A DNA stretch of 64,000 nucleotides from Rhizobiaceae bacterium (GCA_019635775.1 JAHBYU010000013.1:1-64000); one strand, 5' to 3'. Shown: positions 49,552-59,953, numbered from the stretch's first letter. The notes: generated from the sequence alone by a model not told the origin. Numbers and translations are program-made.

Positions 49552-50172
49552 GTGGACTTTATCGTCTCCCATGACGACTTGCGAACCGTCTACAAGACGC
49601 CCGATCCCACAGCCAACTCCATCCGCAAGGAATTGCGGAAGCTCGACGGCCACTCAAAGGCCTTTATCTCCAGAAGCCCGTTCGTGCTGATCGGCTCGTC
49701 GGACGCCAAGGGTAATGCGGATGTGACACCCAAGGGCGACAAGCCAGGCTTCGCGTCTATTCTCGATGACAACACGATTGCGATTCCGGACCGCCCGGGC
49801 AACAACCGGCTCGACACGCTGGAAAACATCATCGTCAATCCGGCGGTAGGTCTGCTCTTCCTGATCCCCGGCATGAACGAGACGCTGCGGGTCAATGGCG
49901 AGGCGAAGATCACCGTCGATGCCGGCCTGCGCGAACGACTGGCGGTGGACGGCAAGCCGCCGATCAGCGTCGTCGTGGTCACCGTGAAAGCGGCCTACAT
50001 GCATTGCGCAAAGGCCTTCATGCGCTCGGAACTGTGGAAACCGGAAAGCTGGCCCGACCGCAATTCCATGCCGACGCTCGGCCAGATCCTGCACGACCAG
50101 CTCTCGCTCGCGGAACCGTCGGACGAAACCGATCGCTGGCTGGACGACGCCTACCGCAAGTCGATGTGGTGA
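49552..50172 (+). CDS. PPOX-type flavin-binding protein (pyridoxamine 5'-phosphate oxidase fold)
   Basis: This 206-aa protein has the split-barrel FMN fold typical of the family: SPFVLIGSSDAKGNADVTPKGDKPGFASILDDNTIAIPDRPGNNRLDTLENI. GTG 49552 follows GGAGG by 8 bases. Such proteins bind FMN or F420 and act as oxidoreductases or general-stress proteins; the substrate is unknown. It lies 15 bases after yciB, probably in the same operon. Confidence 0.82.
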   Translation: MDFIVSHDDLRTVYKTPDPTANSIRKELRKLDGHSKAFISRSPFVLIGSSDAKGNADVTPKGDKPGFASILDDNTIAIPDRPGNNRLDTLENIIVNPAVGLLFLIPGMNETLRVNGEAKITVDAGLRERLAVDGKPPISVVVVTVKAAYMHCAKAFMRSELWKPESWPDRNSMPTLGQILHDQLSLAEPSDETDRWLDDAYRKSMW

Positions 50173-50194
50173 ACCGACGCCGCCTGCGCGGACA

Positions 50195-50962
50195 CTAGCC
50201 GTTGTAAGGCGGGGGTATGGGCACGCCGTCCGGAACCGGTCCCCATTTGTTGTCACGCTTCTGCGTTGGGATCAGCGTGACCACGAAGATGATCAGGCCA
50301 CCAATGGTGACGAACGAAAGCACGAGGAAGAGCAGGTAGAACCAGCCCGACATTCCGACATCGTGAAATCGCCGTACCGTCACGGCCATTCCGGGCAGGA
50401 GGCCAACCAGAACGGCCAGCCCGGCCACAATGAGGACGACGATGGGTCCGTCGCCGTAGGGATCAAAATTGCCGACCAGCGCATCGATCATGAGCCCGGC
50501 AAAGGAAACGGCAGTCAGCGCCAGCGTCCAGAACAGCACGAAAGCCCAGTATTCCTTGCGTCTGGCGCGGCCGCGGAACGTTGCATAGTCGGATGTCATG
50601 CACTTCCAGAAATAGCCCCACATCCCCATCGAGGGTGTAGGCGCGGCGGTTGCCTGTTCGCCCAAAACGGCATTGCGACCGAAATGCGGGTCAGGGAGCC
50701 GGGGGGCGGGTTGGGTACCGGTTGCAGCCGGCGTGCTGACCGATGGGACCGACGAGGCGCGTGCCCGTTCGCCAGACGATTCGCCGGCCGGAACCACGTC
50801 CCTTGCCTGGCTGCCGGATTCGCGGAACTCGATCGCCGTCCCCCTCGATACTGGAAAGGCGCGACGCATGTCCTCGCGCCGAAAGGTGTAGCGGTTGCCG
50901 TCAGCTCCGGTGATGAAGCCGAAGCCCTGCGCTTCGTCGTAGTGGAGCACTTCCCCGCGCAT
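50195..50962 (-). CDS. Cold-shock-like domain fused to a DUF805 membrane domain
   Basis: The first 60 residues resemble a cold-shock domain (RGEVLHYDEAQGFGFITGADGNRYTFRREDMRR) with an RNP1-like QGFGFI but no clear RNP2. A Ser/Ala/Pro linker follows, then a DUF805 region with about four helices (YATFRGRARRKEYWAFVLFW; PGMAVTVRRFHDVGMSGWFYLL). Total 255 aa. An oligonucleotide-binding fold tethered to the membrane would be unusual; the function is unknown. It is convergent with the PPOX gene. Confidence 0.75.
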   Translation of the reverse strand: MRGEVLHYDEAQGFGFITGADGNRYTFRREDMRRAFPVSRGTAIEFRESGSQARDVVPAGESSGERARASSVPSVSTPAATGTQPAPRLPDPHFGRNAVLGEQATAAPTPSMGMWGYFWKCMTSDYATFRGRARRKEYWAFVLFWTLALTAVSFAGLMIDALVGNFDPYGDGPIVVLIVAGLAVLVGLLPGMAVTVRRFHDVGMSGWFYLLFLVLSFVTIGGLIIFVVTLIPTQKRDNKWGPVPDGVPIPPPYNG

Positions 50963-51039
50963 CGTGTCCCTCCGAATCCCCGGTCACAAATAGCATCGCC
51001 CGAGCGGTAGAGCCAATGCGTTGTGGTCTCATGGAGCTC

Positions 51040-51501
51040 TCAAAGATAGCCGATGAAGCGGCCGGCAAGCAGGACGCCGCCCCAGAGCAGAATCGAAAGG
51101 GCTGCGCCAGCGCGCATAGCAGGCGACGGGTAGACGGCGGGATTGCGCCGGGCGGATTCCACGAAGACCAGGAAGTTGATCGCCGCCAGCACGATCAGGC
51201 CGATCTTGAGGATAAAGGCGGCGTTCTGAGCGTAGGTCGTCGCCTGAACCGAGAAAAGCATCAGGCCGGTGGAAGCAGCAAGGGCGAACGCCAGAAACGC
51301 GACGGGACGCAGCAGTCCGACCAGCTTTTCGGTTGCTATCGAGCGGATGACGCCGAGCGTGGCCAAGCCCATGAGCATAACGCTTGTTAAGAGGGCTCCG
51401 AGAGCTGCGACATGGATAGCGCTGACGACCGGATAGACGAAGAACGAGCTTCTGAGCAGACGGGCCGGACCAAAATGCTCGATGGCTTCGAGGAGTTCCA
51501 T
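51040..51501 (-). CDS. Four-helix membrane protein of unknown function
   Basis: This 153-aa integral membrane protein has about four helices (FVYPVVSAIHVAALGALLTSVMLMGLATLG; PVAFLAFALAASTGLMLFS; AAFILKIGLIVLAAINFLVFV; ALSILLWGGVLLAGRFIGYL). I recognise the look of DUF6644-type proteins but cannot name a function. A conserved histidine in helix 1 could bind heme or metal. It follows the DUF6152-like gene by 17 bases on the minus strand. Confidence 0.7.
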   Translation of the reverse strand: MELLEAIEHFGPARLLRSSFFVYPVVSAIHVAALGALLTSVMLMGLATLGVIRSIATEKLVGLLRPVAFLAFALAASTGLMLFSVQATTYAQNAAFILKIGLIVLAAINFLVFVESARRNPAVYPSPAMRAGAALSILLWGGVLLAGRFIGYL

Positions 51502-51518
51502 GCCGCTGGCGTGGCGTG

Positions 51519-51902
51519 TCAGCCAGGCGCGCGGCCCGGATATACGTCATAGGACTGACCGTTGACGGTGACGCGAACCGCCTTCATGTGTCTTTCTGTC
51601 TCTTCGCGCGAGCGGTTTCCCAGCACGATGACCTCGTCGCCGACCGTGGCCGTGTCCTCCATGAAGCCGGCGCGCGCCGTAGCCGAGGGCGTCGCGAGAT
51701 CGACGCGCCAGATTTCGCCTTCCACGTCGACATCCAGCGTCGGATGCGGGTTCCCAAAATAGATGGCCGAGATCGTTCCGGTTAGCTCGAAGAAGCCATC
51801 CTCGGTCCATGCCCAGCCGTGGTGGGCTGATGCCGTACCAACCGAAAGGCCGATCAGCCCGGCAAGCGCGGTGGCAAGCAGCATTCGTCTGGGTATCGGC
51901 AT
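51519..51902 (-). CDS. DUF6152-like exported protein
   Basis: This 127-aa protein has a signal peptide (RRMLLATALAGLIGLSVGTASA) followed by HHGWAW at the new N-terminus, a histidine pair that could bind metal. The rest is a small beta-fold (LTGTISAIYFGNPHPTLDVDVEGEIW; DEVIVLGNRSRE). It matches the DUF6152 pattern. It is first of a two-gene unit with the membrane protein at 51040. Confidence 0.72.
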   Translation of the reverse strand: MPIPRRMLLATALAGLIGLSVGTASAHHGWAWTEDGFFELTGTISAIYFGNPHPTLDVDVEGEIWRVDLATPSATARAGFMEDTATVGDEVIVLGNRSREETERHMKAVRVTVNGQSYDVYPGRAPG

Positions 51903-52048
51903 TGCTCATGTTCCTTCCATGCCCGCTTCCAAATTCTAGGCCATGCTGGCCTGCTGTCCAATCACAAGCGGATGAGTTCAGGGCAGCTCGCCTGATTGAC
52001 TATTTGCCGATTCCCGGTAAAAGCCCGCCTCGAACGGGAATTCGCACG

Positions 52049-52207
52049 ATGCGCGGCCTTGCCATGGCCCTCTTTGCTCTCGACTTCCCCGGCCGCGACG
52101 GATCGCTGAAGGCGAACCATTGGGCCGGGCGGTTCGGCGTGCCCTTCCTGTCCGTGACAACCACGACCAAGACGATCAGCAAAAAAACGACCCGTAAAAC
52201 GGTCTGA
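52049..52207 (+). CDS. Possible 52-aa small protein upstream of asd
   Basis: The ATG at 52049 opens a 52-codon frame with a charged-aromatic first part (ALDFPGRDGSLKANHWAGRFGVPFLS) and a Thr/Lys tail (VTTTTKTISKKTTRKTV). The composition is not random-looking, and a hairpin follows 50 bases later. The ribosome binding site is weak (GGGAA, 8-12 bases upstream). I do not recognise it; a non-coding leader is equally possible. Confidence 0.3.
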   Translation: MRGLAMALFALDFPGRDGSLKANHWAGRFGVPFLSVTTTTKTISKKTTRKTV

Positions 52208-52256
52208 TCTCCCTTGGCCTAACCGTCCCTCCCGGGTCTGGCCCGGGGAGACGAGG

Positions 52257-52278
52257 CCCGCCACGGTCTGGCGGGTTT
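52257..52278 (+). terminator. Hairpin before asd, terminator-like
   Basis: CCCGCCA-CGGTC-TGGCGGG followed by TTT: a perfect 7-bp stem, 37 bases before the asd start. Its position suggests it ends transcription from upstream or acts in the asd leader. Confidence 0.5.
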
Positions 52279-52314
52279 CCTCCAGAGACAACAGGCGAGG
52301 GCAGGAGAATTACC

Positions 52315-53349
52315 ATGGGTTTCAAGGTTGCAGTCGCCGGCGCCACGGGCAATGTCGGGCGCGAAATGCTCAACATCCTCGAGGAGCGAGGCTTTCCCGC
52401 CGACGAGGTTGTGGCCCTTGCCTCGCGCCGTTCGGTGGGAACCGAAGTGTCCTACGGCGACAAGACGCTGAAGGTGAAGGATCTCGCCACCTACGATTTT
52501 TCGGACACGGACATCTGCGTCATGTCGGCCGGAGGCGAGGTGTCCAAGCAGTGGTCGCCGAAGATCGGCCAGCAGGGCTGCGTGGTGATCGATAACTCCT
52601 CGGCCTTCCGCTACGACCAGGACGTGCCGCTGATCGTTCCGGAGGTGAACCCCGACGCGATCGAGGGCTTTTCGAAGAAGAACATCATCGCCAACCCGAA
52701 CTGCTCGACCGCGCAGCTCGTCGTGGCGCTGAAGCCGCTTCATGAGGCAGCCACCATCAAGCGTGTCGTCGTGTCGACCTACCAGTCCGTTTCGGGCGCC
52801 GGCAAGGAAGGCATGGACGAACTCTTCACGCAGACTCGCGCCGTCTTCGTCGCCGATCCGGTGGAAGCAAAGAAGTTCACCAAGCGCATCGCCTTCAACG
52901 TGATCCCGCACATCGATGTGTTCATGGATGATGGATCGACCAAGGAAGAATGGAAGGTGTCCGCCGAGACCAAGAAGATGCTCGATCCGAAGATCAAGGT
53001 GACGTGCACGGCCGTGCGCGTGCCGGTCTTCATCGGCCATTCGGAAGCCGTCAACATCGAGTTCGAGAATCCGATCTCAGCTGAAGAGGCGCGCGACATC
53101 CTGCGCGAGGCGCCCGGCTGCCTTGTCATCGACAAGCGTGAGAACGGCGGCTACATCACGCCGATCGAAAGTGCTGGCGAGGATGCGACCTACATTTCGC
53201 GCATTCGCGAGGACTCGACCATCGACAACGGCCTCAACATCTGGGTGGTCTCGGACAATCTGCGCAAGGGCGCGGCGTTGAACGCGGTCCAGATCGCCGA
53301 GCTTCTGGTCGCGCGCGGGCTAATCCAGCCTAAGAAGAAGGCGGCGTGA
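52315..53349 (+). CDS. asd: Aspartate-semialdehyde dehydrogenase
   Basis: This 344-aa enzyme reduces aspartyl phosphate to aspartate semialdehyde for lysine, methionine and threonine. The NADP site is in VAVAGATGNVGREML, the active cysteine is C130 in ANPNCSTAQL, and later VPVFIGHSEAVNIEF completes the substrate site. GGAG precedes the ATG. It stands alone, convergent with purH. Confidence 0.95.
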   Translation: MGFKVAVAGATGNVGREMLNILEERGFPADEVVALASRRSVGTEVSYGDKTLKVKDLATYDFSDTDICVMSAGGEVSKQWSPKIGQQGCVVIDNSSAFRYDQDVPLIVPEVNPDAIEGFSKKNIIANPNCSTAQLVVALKPLHEAATIKRVVVSTYQSVSGAGKEGMDELFTQTRAVFVADPVEAKKFTKRIAFNVIPHIDVFMDDGSTKEEWKVSAETKKMLDPKIKVTCTAVRVPVFIGHSEAVNIEFENPISAEEARDILREAPGCLVIDKRENGGYITPIESAGEDATYISRIREDSTIDNGLNIWVVSDNLRKGAALNAVQIAELLVARGLIQPKKKAA

Positions 53350-53461
53350 CCATCGCTCACGGGCGCTATCGTAGCTGACGCGGGTGGACTTCCGCGGGCG
53401 CCGGATCTCCCGGCGGCCCGCAGTCGGGGCTCAGCCTTTTGGCCGGACGGGCGCTAACCCG

Positions 53462-53473
53462 CCCCCCCCCCCC
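53462..53473. repeat. Run of twelve C residues
   Basis: A homopolymer of 12 C lies between the convergent asd and purH genes, 10 bases outside the purH stop codon. Its length makes it prone to slippage and sequencing error. It does not interrupt a coding region. Confidence 0.9.
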
Positions 53474-53482
53474 GTTCCCTGC

Positions 53483-55099
53483 CTAATGTCGGAAGTGGCG
53501 GGTTCCGGTGAAGATCATCGCAATCCCATGCTCGTCGGCCGCCGCGATCACGTCTTCGTCGCGCATCGATCCACCCGGCTGGATGACCGCCGTCGCGCCT
53601 GCCTCGACGGCGGCAAGCAATCCGTCGGCGAAGGGGAAGAACGCGTCCGACGCCACGACAGAGCCCCTGGTCAGAGGTTCCGAAAGGCCTGCGGCCTCCG
53701 CAGCGTCGAGCGCCTTGCGCGCCGCGATGCGCGATGAATCCACCCGACTCATCTGGCCGGCGCCGATGCCGACCGTGGCGAGGTCTCTCGCGTAGATGAT
53801 GGCGTTGGATTTCACGTGCTTGGCGACCCGGAATGCGAATTTGAGGTCAGCCATCTCCCTGTCGGTGGGCGTACGCTTCGTCACGACCTTCAGGTCGAGA
53901 TCGTCCACGACCGCATTGTCGCGGCTCTGCATAAGCAAGCCTCCCGCTACCGACTTTACGCCAATGCCTGCGGCACGTGGGTCTGGCAGGCCACCCGTCA
54001 CCAGCAGGCGCAAGTTCTTCTTAGCCGCGACGATCGCCTGCGCTTCCTCGCTTGCCTCCGGCGCGATGATGACTTCGGTAAATGTCTTGACGATCTCCTC
54101 GGCGGCGTCGGCGTCGAGCAGCCGGTTCAGCGCCACGATGCCGCCGAATGCTGACACGGGATCGCAGGCGAGCGCTTTCAGATAGGCGTCCTTCAGAGTC
54201 GCGCCTTCGGCGACCCCGCACGGGTTGGCATGCTTGATGATTGCGACCGCGGCGGTGCGTTCAGGATTGAACTCGCCGGCGAGCTCGAAGGCTGCGTCGG
54301 TGTCGTTGATGTTGTTGTAGGAAAGCTGCTTGCCCTGCAGTTGCCGTGCGGTGGCTACTCCCGGGCGCTTTTCGCCGGTCACGTAGAAGCCCGCCTGCTG
54401 GTGCGGGTTCTCGCCGTATCGCATGACGTTTTCCAGCCTTCCGCCGAAAGCGCGCCATGTCGGATGCTCGATAGACAGCGCATCGGCGAACCAGCCGGAG
54501 ATGGCGGCGTCATAGGCGGCCGTGCGGGCAAAGGCCTTGGCCGCAAGCTTCTGGCGGAATTCGTGGGAGAGGCTTCCGAAATTCATGTCCAGCGCATTGA
54601 GAACGGCCGCATAGTCCTCCGGGTCGGTGACGACAGCCACGTAGGCGTGGTTCTTGGCCGAGGCGCGCACCATCGCCGGACCACCGATGTCGATGTTCTC
54701 CACGATGGAGGCGTAGTCCGCCCCCGACTGGCGGACTTCCTCGAACGGATAGAGATTGACCACGACCAGGTCGATGGGGTGGATGCCATGTCTTTCCATC
54801 GCCTCGACGTGTTCGGGGTCGTCTCGCACGCCGAGCAGCGCACCGTGCACCGATGGATGCAGGGTCTTGACGCGGCCGTCCATGATTTCGGGAAAACCCG
54901 TCAGTTCCGACACGTCGCGTACTGCAATGCCGGCCTGTTCGATGGCCTTGGCGGTGCCGCCCGTGGAGACGAGCTCCACGCCTGCCTTCGCCAGGGTGGC
55001 CGCAAATTCGACCAGCCCGGTCTTGTCCGAGACGGAGAGCAGTGCGCGGCGCACAGGGACGAGATCGGGTGCCGGAATCTTCTTGGAGGCGACCGCCAT
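53483..55099 (-). CDS. purH: Bifunctional AICAR transformylase / IMP cyclohydrolase
   Basis: This 538-aa enzyme carries out the last two steps of IMP synthesis. The N-terminal MGS-like cyclohydrolase domain shows [22 protein letters not shown] and GRVKTLHP. The C-terminal transformylase domain shows [19 protein letters not shown] and the ending FFPFADGL...GTRHFRH. The open frame extends 107 codons upstream, but AAAGG before ATG 55099 and the family start favour this start. Confidence 0.95.
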   Translation of the reverse strand: MAVASKKIPAPDLVPVRRALLSVSDKTGLVEFAATLAKAGVELVSTGGTAKAIEQAGIAVRDVSELTGFPEIMDGRVKTLHPSVHGALLGVRDDPEHVEAMERHGIHPIDLVVVNLYPFEEVRQSGADYASIVENIDIGGPAMVRASAKNHAYVAVVTDPEDYAAVLNALDMNFGSLSHEFRQKLAAKAFARTAAYDAAISGWFADALSIEHPTWRAFGGRLENVMRYGENPHQQAGFYVTGEKRPGVATARQLQGKQLSYNNINDTDAAFELAGEFNPERTAAVAIIKHANPCGVAEGATLKDAYLKALACDPVSAFGGIVALNRLLDADAAEEIVKTFTEVIIAPEASEEAQAIVAAKKNLRLLVTGGLPDPRAAGIGVKSVAGGLLMQSRDNAVVDDLDLKVVTKRTPTDREMADLKFAFRVAKHVKSNAIIYARDLATVGIGAGQMSRVDSSRIAARKALDAAEAAGLSEPLTRGSVVASDAFFPFADGLLAAVEAGATAVIQPGGSMRDEDVIAAADEHGIAMIFTGTRHFRH

Positions 55100-55232
55100 C
55101 GGGGATGCCTTTCGCATATTTGGATCATGCCCCTGTCCGGAAGCCGGTTCAAACCCGGGAACATGCATCTGGGGAACACGATGGCAGCGCGTAGCCGGTC
55201 GGGGCCGGCAAATCAAGCGAATGCGGCGAGAG

Positions 55233-56957
55233 TCACAGCCTCTGCTCGTATTCGGCGATATGGGTTCGGGTAAACTGCCAATGCACCTCGGCAAGGTCGG
55301 ATGCGTGAAACGACAGAATGATCTGTCGGCTGCGACGAGGGCCACCGAGACCAGCGAAGTATATCGATTCCTCGATCGTGGGCACGACCTCCGTGCAGGA
55401 AAGCACCCAGCGGTCGGCATTCGGCGCGGTCAAGACAAGCCGGTCTGCCTCGTCCTGGAAGAGTTCCACCTCAGGATGCAGATGAAAGCGTATGGTCACA
55501 AGGTCCTGCGCGCGGTCACGGGCGGCCGCCCTTCCCGAGGGCAGGAAACGATCAACCCCGATCAGCACGTTGCCGTCCGACGAAAGCGACAGTTCGCGTT
55601 CATGGTAGAGCGAGAAGCGCGCGACGTATCCGTCGTGGCTGGCGACGAATCCCTGCAGCCCCGGTTCGTCGATGCGTCGGCAGGGCACGTTCTGGGGGCC
55701 GCCAATCAGGGGAGGGCTTTCGAGATCGTTGAGCCGGAATGCGTGATTGAAGCGGGCCGACGAGGTATCGTTGAGCGTCGCCGTCGAATGCGCGGCGGTG
55801 GCGCGGGCCAGCGGCCGGAACTCCGAAGCGCCATAGGTATCCACGCCACAGTTCACCACGAAGTTCTGCCTGCCTGATGACATTTCGAAGGACAGGCATC
55901 CGGCATGCGCGGCGTTGGACACGTCGACCGGCGGCGGCTTGCCCGTGTCAGCGATAACCGTGACCCCGCCCATACAAAGGCGTTCATAGCCGGAATGAGG
56001 GGCATGAAGCAGGGGCGCGCCCTGGGTGTCGTCATGGCGCAGAATCGCCGCGATCCGGTCGTGGATCGTCGCACCCATGCCGTTGAAGCGGGCAAGCGCA
56101 CCGTCCTCATGCCGAAAGAAGCGAAGCGCCGGGAGCATGCGGTCCACGGCGTTCATCAGTTGGGGTGGCGGTGTCTCAGCCTGGTTGGTGTAGGTATGGC
56201 GCAGGGGCAGCAGATCGGCCAGTAGCTCCATGACGGTCATCGGATTGCGCGAAATGTGGCCTCCGTCCGGAAGAATCTGGCGGTCGAGTTCCTCGGCAAG
56301 ATGGCGGGTCGCGCTGCGAAGTGCGGAGGCCGGCGTCGGTAGTGAAAGTGCGGCGAAGGCGAGCGCGATGCGCGCACGCAGCCTGTCCTTTCCGTCGGGC
56401 ATTTCCTTGACGACCGAACGCAGATAACGGATCTGCATGGCCAGTGATTTCAGATAGGCGCGGTAGAAGGGGAATTCCGCACCCTGCAGCACCACGGGCG
56501 AATGCTGGAGCCATGCGATAATCCGCTTGGCGACCGTGGCAGGCTCCCATGCGACACCGGAAATCCTGTTGCCGTGTGTAACGATCCAGTCCGACACCAG
56601 CGCCCGCGCGTTTGCGGCGGAAAGCTCGGTTCCAGCTGCACGCATGTGCCGCAGCCAGCGGAAGCCATGCAGTGTCTTCAGCCATCCCCGGTTCTGCACT
56701 TCGATCTGGAAGGGCGATTGCCCGCCGGTTTCCACAAGGTGACCGGAAAGCGGGAAGCGGCCGTAGTAGATTTCGAGCGCGATCTGGGGATCGGCGAGGC
56801 GCAGATCCGGCGGGGCGATAAGGACGCGCTCTGGCGTTCGTCCTGAATAGCGCCACCGATAGACTGGCCCGGCGCGGAGGCGACGCCGTGTCTTGCGCCA
56901 CATGTCGCGCGCGACGAGCGTCCAGAGACGCGTCGTGTTGCCCGTCGCACTCGCCAA
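55233..56957 (-). CDS. Heparinase II/III family protein
   Basis: This 574-aa protein has the alginate-lyase/heparinase II/III layout: an alpha/alpha-toroid N-terminal half ([61 protein letters not shown]) and a C-terminal beta-sheet half ([45 protein letters not shown]). I use TTG 56957, which has GAGAGGA about 5 bases upstream. No signal peptide is evident. Such proteins occur near rsmB and purH in Hyphomicrobiales; they may act on an acidic polysaccharide, but activity is unproven. Confidence 0.85.
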   Translation of the reverse strand: MASATGNTTRLWTLVARDMWRKTRRRLRAGPVYRWRYSGRTPERVLIAPPDLRLADPQIALEIYYGRFPLSGHLVETGGQSPFQIEVQNRGWLKTLHGFRWLRHMRAAGTELSAANARALVSDWIVTHGNRISGVAWEPATVAKRIIAWLQHSPVVLQGAEFPFYRAYLKSLAMQIRYLRSVVKEMPDGKDRLRARIALAFAALSLPTPASALRSATRHLAEELDRQILPDGGHISRNPMTVMELLADLLPLRHTYTNQAETPPPQLMNAVDRMLPALRFFRHEDGALARFNGMGATIHDRIAAILRHDDTQGAPLLHAPHSGYERLCMGGVTVIADTGKPPPVDVSNAAHAGCLSFEMSSGRQNFVVNCGVDTYGASEFRPLARATAAHSTATLNDTSSARFNHAFRLNDLESPPLIGGPQNVPCRRIDEPGLQGFVASHDGYVARFSLYHERELSLSSDGNVLIGVDRFLPSGRAAARDRAQDLVTIRFHLHPEVELFQDEADRLVLTAPNADRWVLSCTEVVPTIEESIYFAGLGGPRRSRQIILSFHASDLAEVHWQFTRTHIAEYEQRL

Positions 56958-57100
56958 TGCAGTTCCTCTCCCGCTCGCATCCGGCCAACGGCCGCCCCAA
57001 CCGACCTGAATGCCCAGTCGATTCAGAAGTTTACACGAGAGTGAATTTTAGGTGAAGGCGACCGGGTCATTTTTGCCAAGCTGGTGGCACCGCCCATCCT

Positions 57101-58495
57101 CTAACCCCTGCGCCGGAAGCGCGCCGCGAAAAAGCCATCCAGCCCGCAAATGGAAGGATTTTCGAGCCTGAGGTCGGCGGGCGTTGTCCGCAGCGTGCCA
57201 TCGCGGGTCACAAAGGCGTCTGCCCCTTCGATTTCGCCGGGCATCACCGGATCGTGGTCCACGTCAGGCGATCCGGCCAGAAAATCACGGTAAAGTTCCT
57301 CGCCTTCGAGTGGATCAAGCGAGCAGTTGGAGAAGACAACACGACCGCCTGGCTTGACGAGCCTTGTCGCCGCGACAACCATCCGGGCCTGAAGTGCTGC
57401 CAGTTTTGCGATGTCGGCTGGCGATTTCGTCCAGGGAACATCCGGGTGACGGCGCACCGTGCCGGTGGAGGAGCATGGCGCGTCGAGCAGAACTGCGTCG
57501 AACAGGTCTTCGGGTTCGTAGTCGAGCAGGTCGGCCTGGACCGTTCCCGCGTTCATGCCAAGACGATCGAGGTTGTGCCTCAGCCTCGCCAGCCTGTTCT
57601 TCGACGTATCCAACGCGGTGACCTGTGCTCCAGCGAGCACGAGCTGCGCCGTCTTGCCACCCGGAGCGGCGCAGAGATCGGCAACACGCTTGCCGGCGAT
57701 ATCCCCCATAAGCCGGGCAGGGAGGGCAGCCGCCGCATCCTGGACCCACCACTCCCCTTCGGCGAAACCGGGAAGGTCGGAGACGTTGGCCGCAAGCTTG
57801 CCGACACGCACGCTGCCGGTTGGCAGAACGATCCCACCGAGACACTCGGCCCATCTGGCCGGATTGGCCTTCACGCTGAAATCGACAGGCGCCTCGATGC
57901 GATGAGCGGCGAGGATCGCGGCCGCCCTTTCCTTTCCATACGCCGTCGTCAGGCGATCGCAGAACCAGTCGGGCGCATCCAGCGTGGCGTCGAGCATGGG
58001 CTGGAGTTCCGCTGCCTTGCCGCGCGCCAGGGACCTCAGGAGGCCGTTGACAAGCGCGGCGAAACGGGCGGTGCGCGGATCGGACTTCGCATGGGTGACT
58101 GCAAGGTCCACCGCCGCGCTGTCCGGCACGTCGAGAAACAGGATCTGCGCCGCGGCGACATGCAGGATGTGTCCCAGCGTGCTGGCATTGGGCGGCAGCG
58201 GCCGCTCGAGTCGCTGTGCGATCAGCTTGCCGATGGTGATCCGGAAGCGCAGCGCCGTGGTGAGAATCGCACGAACCAGCGCCCGGTCGCGCGCCTCCAG
58301 CGCGCGGTAGTCCGGATGGCCGTTGTCATTGTCGGTCAAGCCGTCCAGCGGGGTCTTGGCCTCGATGACGACGGCGAGAAGCTTTGCGGCTGCCATGCGC
58401 GCGGCAAGGCCGGGAATGTTGCTATTCCCGGCGTTAGCGCCGTTGCCATTGTGCTTCGTGCGTCGGACGTCGCTCCCCGCGGGGGACGACATCAC
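57101..58495 (-). CDS. rsmB: 16S rRNA m5C methyltransferase RsmB (Sun/NOL1 family)
   Basis: This 464-aa protein has an N-terminal NusB-like domain ([19 protein letters not shown]...) and a C-terminal SAM-dependent m5C methyltransferase. The SAM block is [16 protein letters not shown]. The two catalytic cysteines are in [19 protein letters not shown] and [15 protein letters not shown]. Its start overlaps the htpX stop by four bases (ATGA), so the two are coupled. It methylates C967-type positions in the small subunit. Confidence 0.9.
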   Translation of the reverse strand: MMSSPAGSDVRRTKHNGNGANAGNSNIPGLAARMAAAKLLAVVIEAKTPLDGLTDNDNGHPDYRALEARDRALVRAILTTALRFRITIGKLIAQRLERPLPPNASTLGHILHVAAAQILFLDVPDSAAVDLAVTHAKSDPRTARFAALVNGLLRSLARGKAAELQPMLDATLDAPDWFCDRLTTAYGKERAAAILAAHRIEAPVDFSVKANPARWAECLGGIVLPTGSVRVGKLAANVSDLPGFAEGEWWVQDAAAALPARLMGDIAGKRVADLCAAPGGKTAQLVLAGAQVTALDTSKNRLARLRHNLDRLGMNAGTVQADLLDYEPEDLFDAVLLDAPCSSTGTVRRHPDVPWTKSPADIAKLAALQARMVVAATRLVKPGGRVVFSNCSLDPLEGEELYRDFLAGSPDVDHDPVMPGEIEGADAFVTRDGTLRTTPADLRLENPSICGLDGFFAARFRRRG

Positions 58496-59538
58496 CAGCG
58501 GCCCTTCGGTCCGGTAGGATTACGGCCCCAGGGATTGGGCTTTTGCTTCTCCGGCTCGGCGGGCGGTGTCGTGCCGCTGCGCGACCACGGACCATCAGCC
58601 TGTGGCTGCGGCATTTCCGGCTCGGCCTGCCGTGGTGCCTGCCGGGCAGGCCCCTGCGGTGGTTGCTCCCTTTGCTGACGGGTTACGGGCGCAAATCCCT
58701 CATCGGCCATCTTCTGCAGCGCACGGATGCGGTTTTCGGTGTTGGGGTGCGTCGAGAACAGATTGTCCATGCGCTCGCCCGACAGGGGGTTGATGATGAA
58801 GAGCGAGGCCGTCGCCGGACTGCGTTCGGCATCGGGATTGCGGATGCGCTGCGCGGCGTTGGCGATCTTGGCGAGCGCTGAGGCGAGCCATAGTGGATGG
58901 CCGCAAATCTCGGCGCCGCGCCGGTCGGCCGAATACTCACGCGTCCTGCTGATCGCCATCTGCACAACCGCAGCCGCCATCGGCGCGACAATGATCGCGA
59001 TCAGCGTTCCGATGACCCCGAGCGGGTTGTTGTTCTCGCGATTGCCGCCAAGGAAGAAGGCAAAGTTGCCGAGCATCGAGATGGCACCCGCGATCGTAGC
59101 GGTGATCGTCATGGTCAACGTGTCGCGATTCTGGATGTGGGCAAGCTCGTGCGCCATGACGCCGGCGACCTCCTCATAGGAGAGTCGCTCCAGCAGTCCG
59201 GTGGTGGCTGCGACTGCGGAGTTCTGCGGGTTGCGTCCAGTGGCAAACGCGTTGGGTTGCGGATTGTCTATCAGATAGACCTTCGGCATTGGCAGGCCCG
59301 CGCGCGCGGCCAGATCGCGCACGATGCCGTAATATTCCGGTGCATTGCGTTCGTTCGTCTCGACGGCATGATGCATGCGCAGCACCATCTTGTCGGCATT
59401 CCAGTAGCTGAAGAAATTCATGCCCGCCGCGATCAGGAAGGCAATCATCATGCCGCCCTGTCCGCCGATCATATAGCCGACCGCCATGAAGAGGGCAGTC
59501 AGGAAGGCCAGCAGCATGGCTGTGCGAAGGATGTTCAT
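58492..59538 (-). CDS. htpX: Membrane zinc metalloprotease HtpX
   Basis: This 348-aa heat-shock protease has N-terminal membrane helices, the zinc motif HELAH (H130, E131, H134), further helices ([22 protein letters not shown]) and the third zinc glutamate region [16 protein letters not shown]. The C-terminal 60 residues are a Pro/Gln-rich low-complexity tail not present in E. coli HtpX. ATG 59538 follows GGAG. It degrades misfolded inner-membrane proteins with FtsH. Confidence 0.93.
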   Translation of the reverse strand: MNILRTAMLLAFLTALFMAVGYMIGGQGGMMIAFLIAAGMNFFSYWNADKMVLRMHHAVETNERNAPEYYGIVRDLAARAGLPMPKVYLIDNPQPNAFATGRNPQNSAVAATTGLLERLSYEEVAGVMAHELAHIQNRDTLTMTITATIAGAISMLGNFAFFLGGNRENNNPLGVIGTLIAIIVAPMAAAVVQMAISRTREYSADRRGAEICGHPLWLASALAKIANAAQRIRNPDAERSPATASLFIINPLSGERMDNLFSTHPNTENRIRALQKMADEGFAPVTRQQREQPPQGPARQAPRQAEPEMPQPQADGPWSRSGTTPPAEPEKQKPNPWGRNPTGPKGRW

Positions 59539-59645
59539 GCCGGTCTCCGTTGAGGCTGACGAAAAGCGCTCGATCAAGCCAGTGAATTGCCACTATATGA
59601 TGGTAAAGTCATCGTCCCGTTTCAACGATTGCCGGGTACGGAATC

Positions 59646-59861
59646 ATGTCGACCAGCCAGGAACAATCCGAGGCAAAGCCGGATACCGAAAACAAGACGC
59701 TGCCCGAAGCCGCCAAAAGGGCCTTGGCGGAAGCCGAAGCGCGACGGCGCGGCTATGCCGAAGCGGAAGCCGCCCGGCCGAGGGAGATAGGCGGGCGTGG
59801 CGGGAAGGAGCCGGTGCGGTATGGCGACTGGGAGGTGAAAGGCCTAGCCTCCGATTTCTAG
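59646..59861 (+). CDS. DUF1674 protein, SDHAF4-like succinate dehydrogenase assembly factor
   Basis: This 71-aa protein ends with the DUF1674/SDHAF4 signature EIGGRGGKEPVRYGDWEVKGLASDF after an Ala/Glu-rich helix. In eukaryotes SDHAF4 helps load the flavoprotein subunit of succinate dehydrogenase; the bacterial relatives probably do the same. It is divergent from htpX. No sdh genes are in the window. Confidence 0.85.
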   Translation: MSTSQEQSEAKPDTENKTLPEAAKRALAEAEARRRGYAEAEAARPREIGGRGGKEPVRYGDWEVKGLASDF

Positions 59862-59953
59862 AAACGCCGAATCGTGCCGATCCAACGGAACCGGAAGTCC
59901 CGTGGCGCATTGTCCTGCAGATTATCCGACAATGCCAGCACACGAGGTTACCG

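Larger units (their letters stand above)
51903..52314. other. Intergenic region upstream of asd
   Basis: This 412-base gap lies between the divergent DUF6152-like gene and asd. It contains an inverted repeat ATTCCCG...CGGGAAT near 52009-52042, a 52-codon open frame (listed separately, uncertain) and a terminator-like hairpin close to asd. I see no RNA gene I can name. Confidence 0.45.

Noticed and set aside
55100-55420. 107-codon N-terminal extension of PurH
   Set aside because: PurH proteins start near [12 protein letters not shown], and AAAGG lies properly before ATG 55099.
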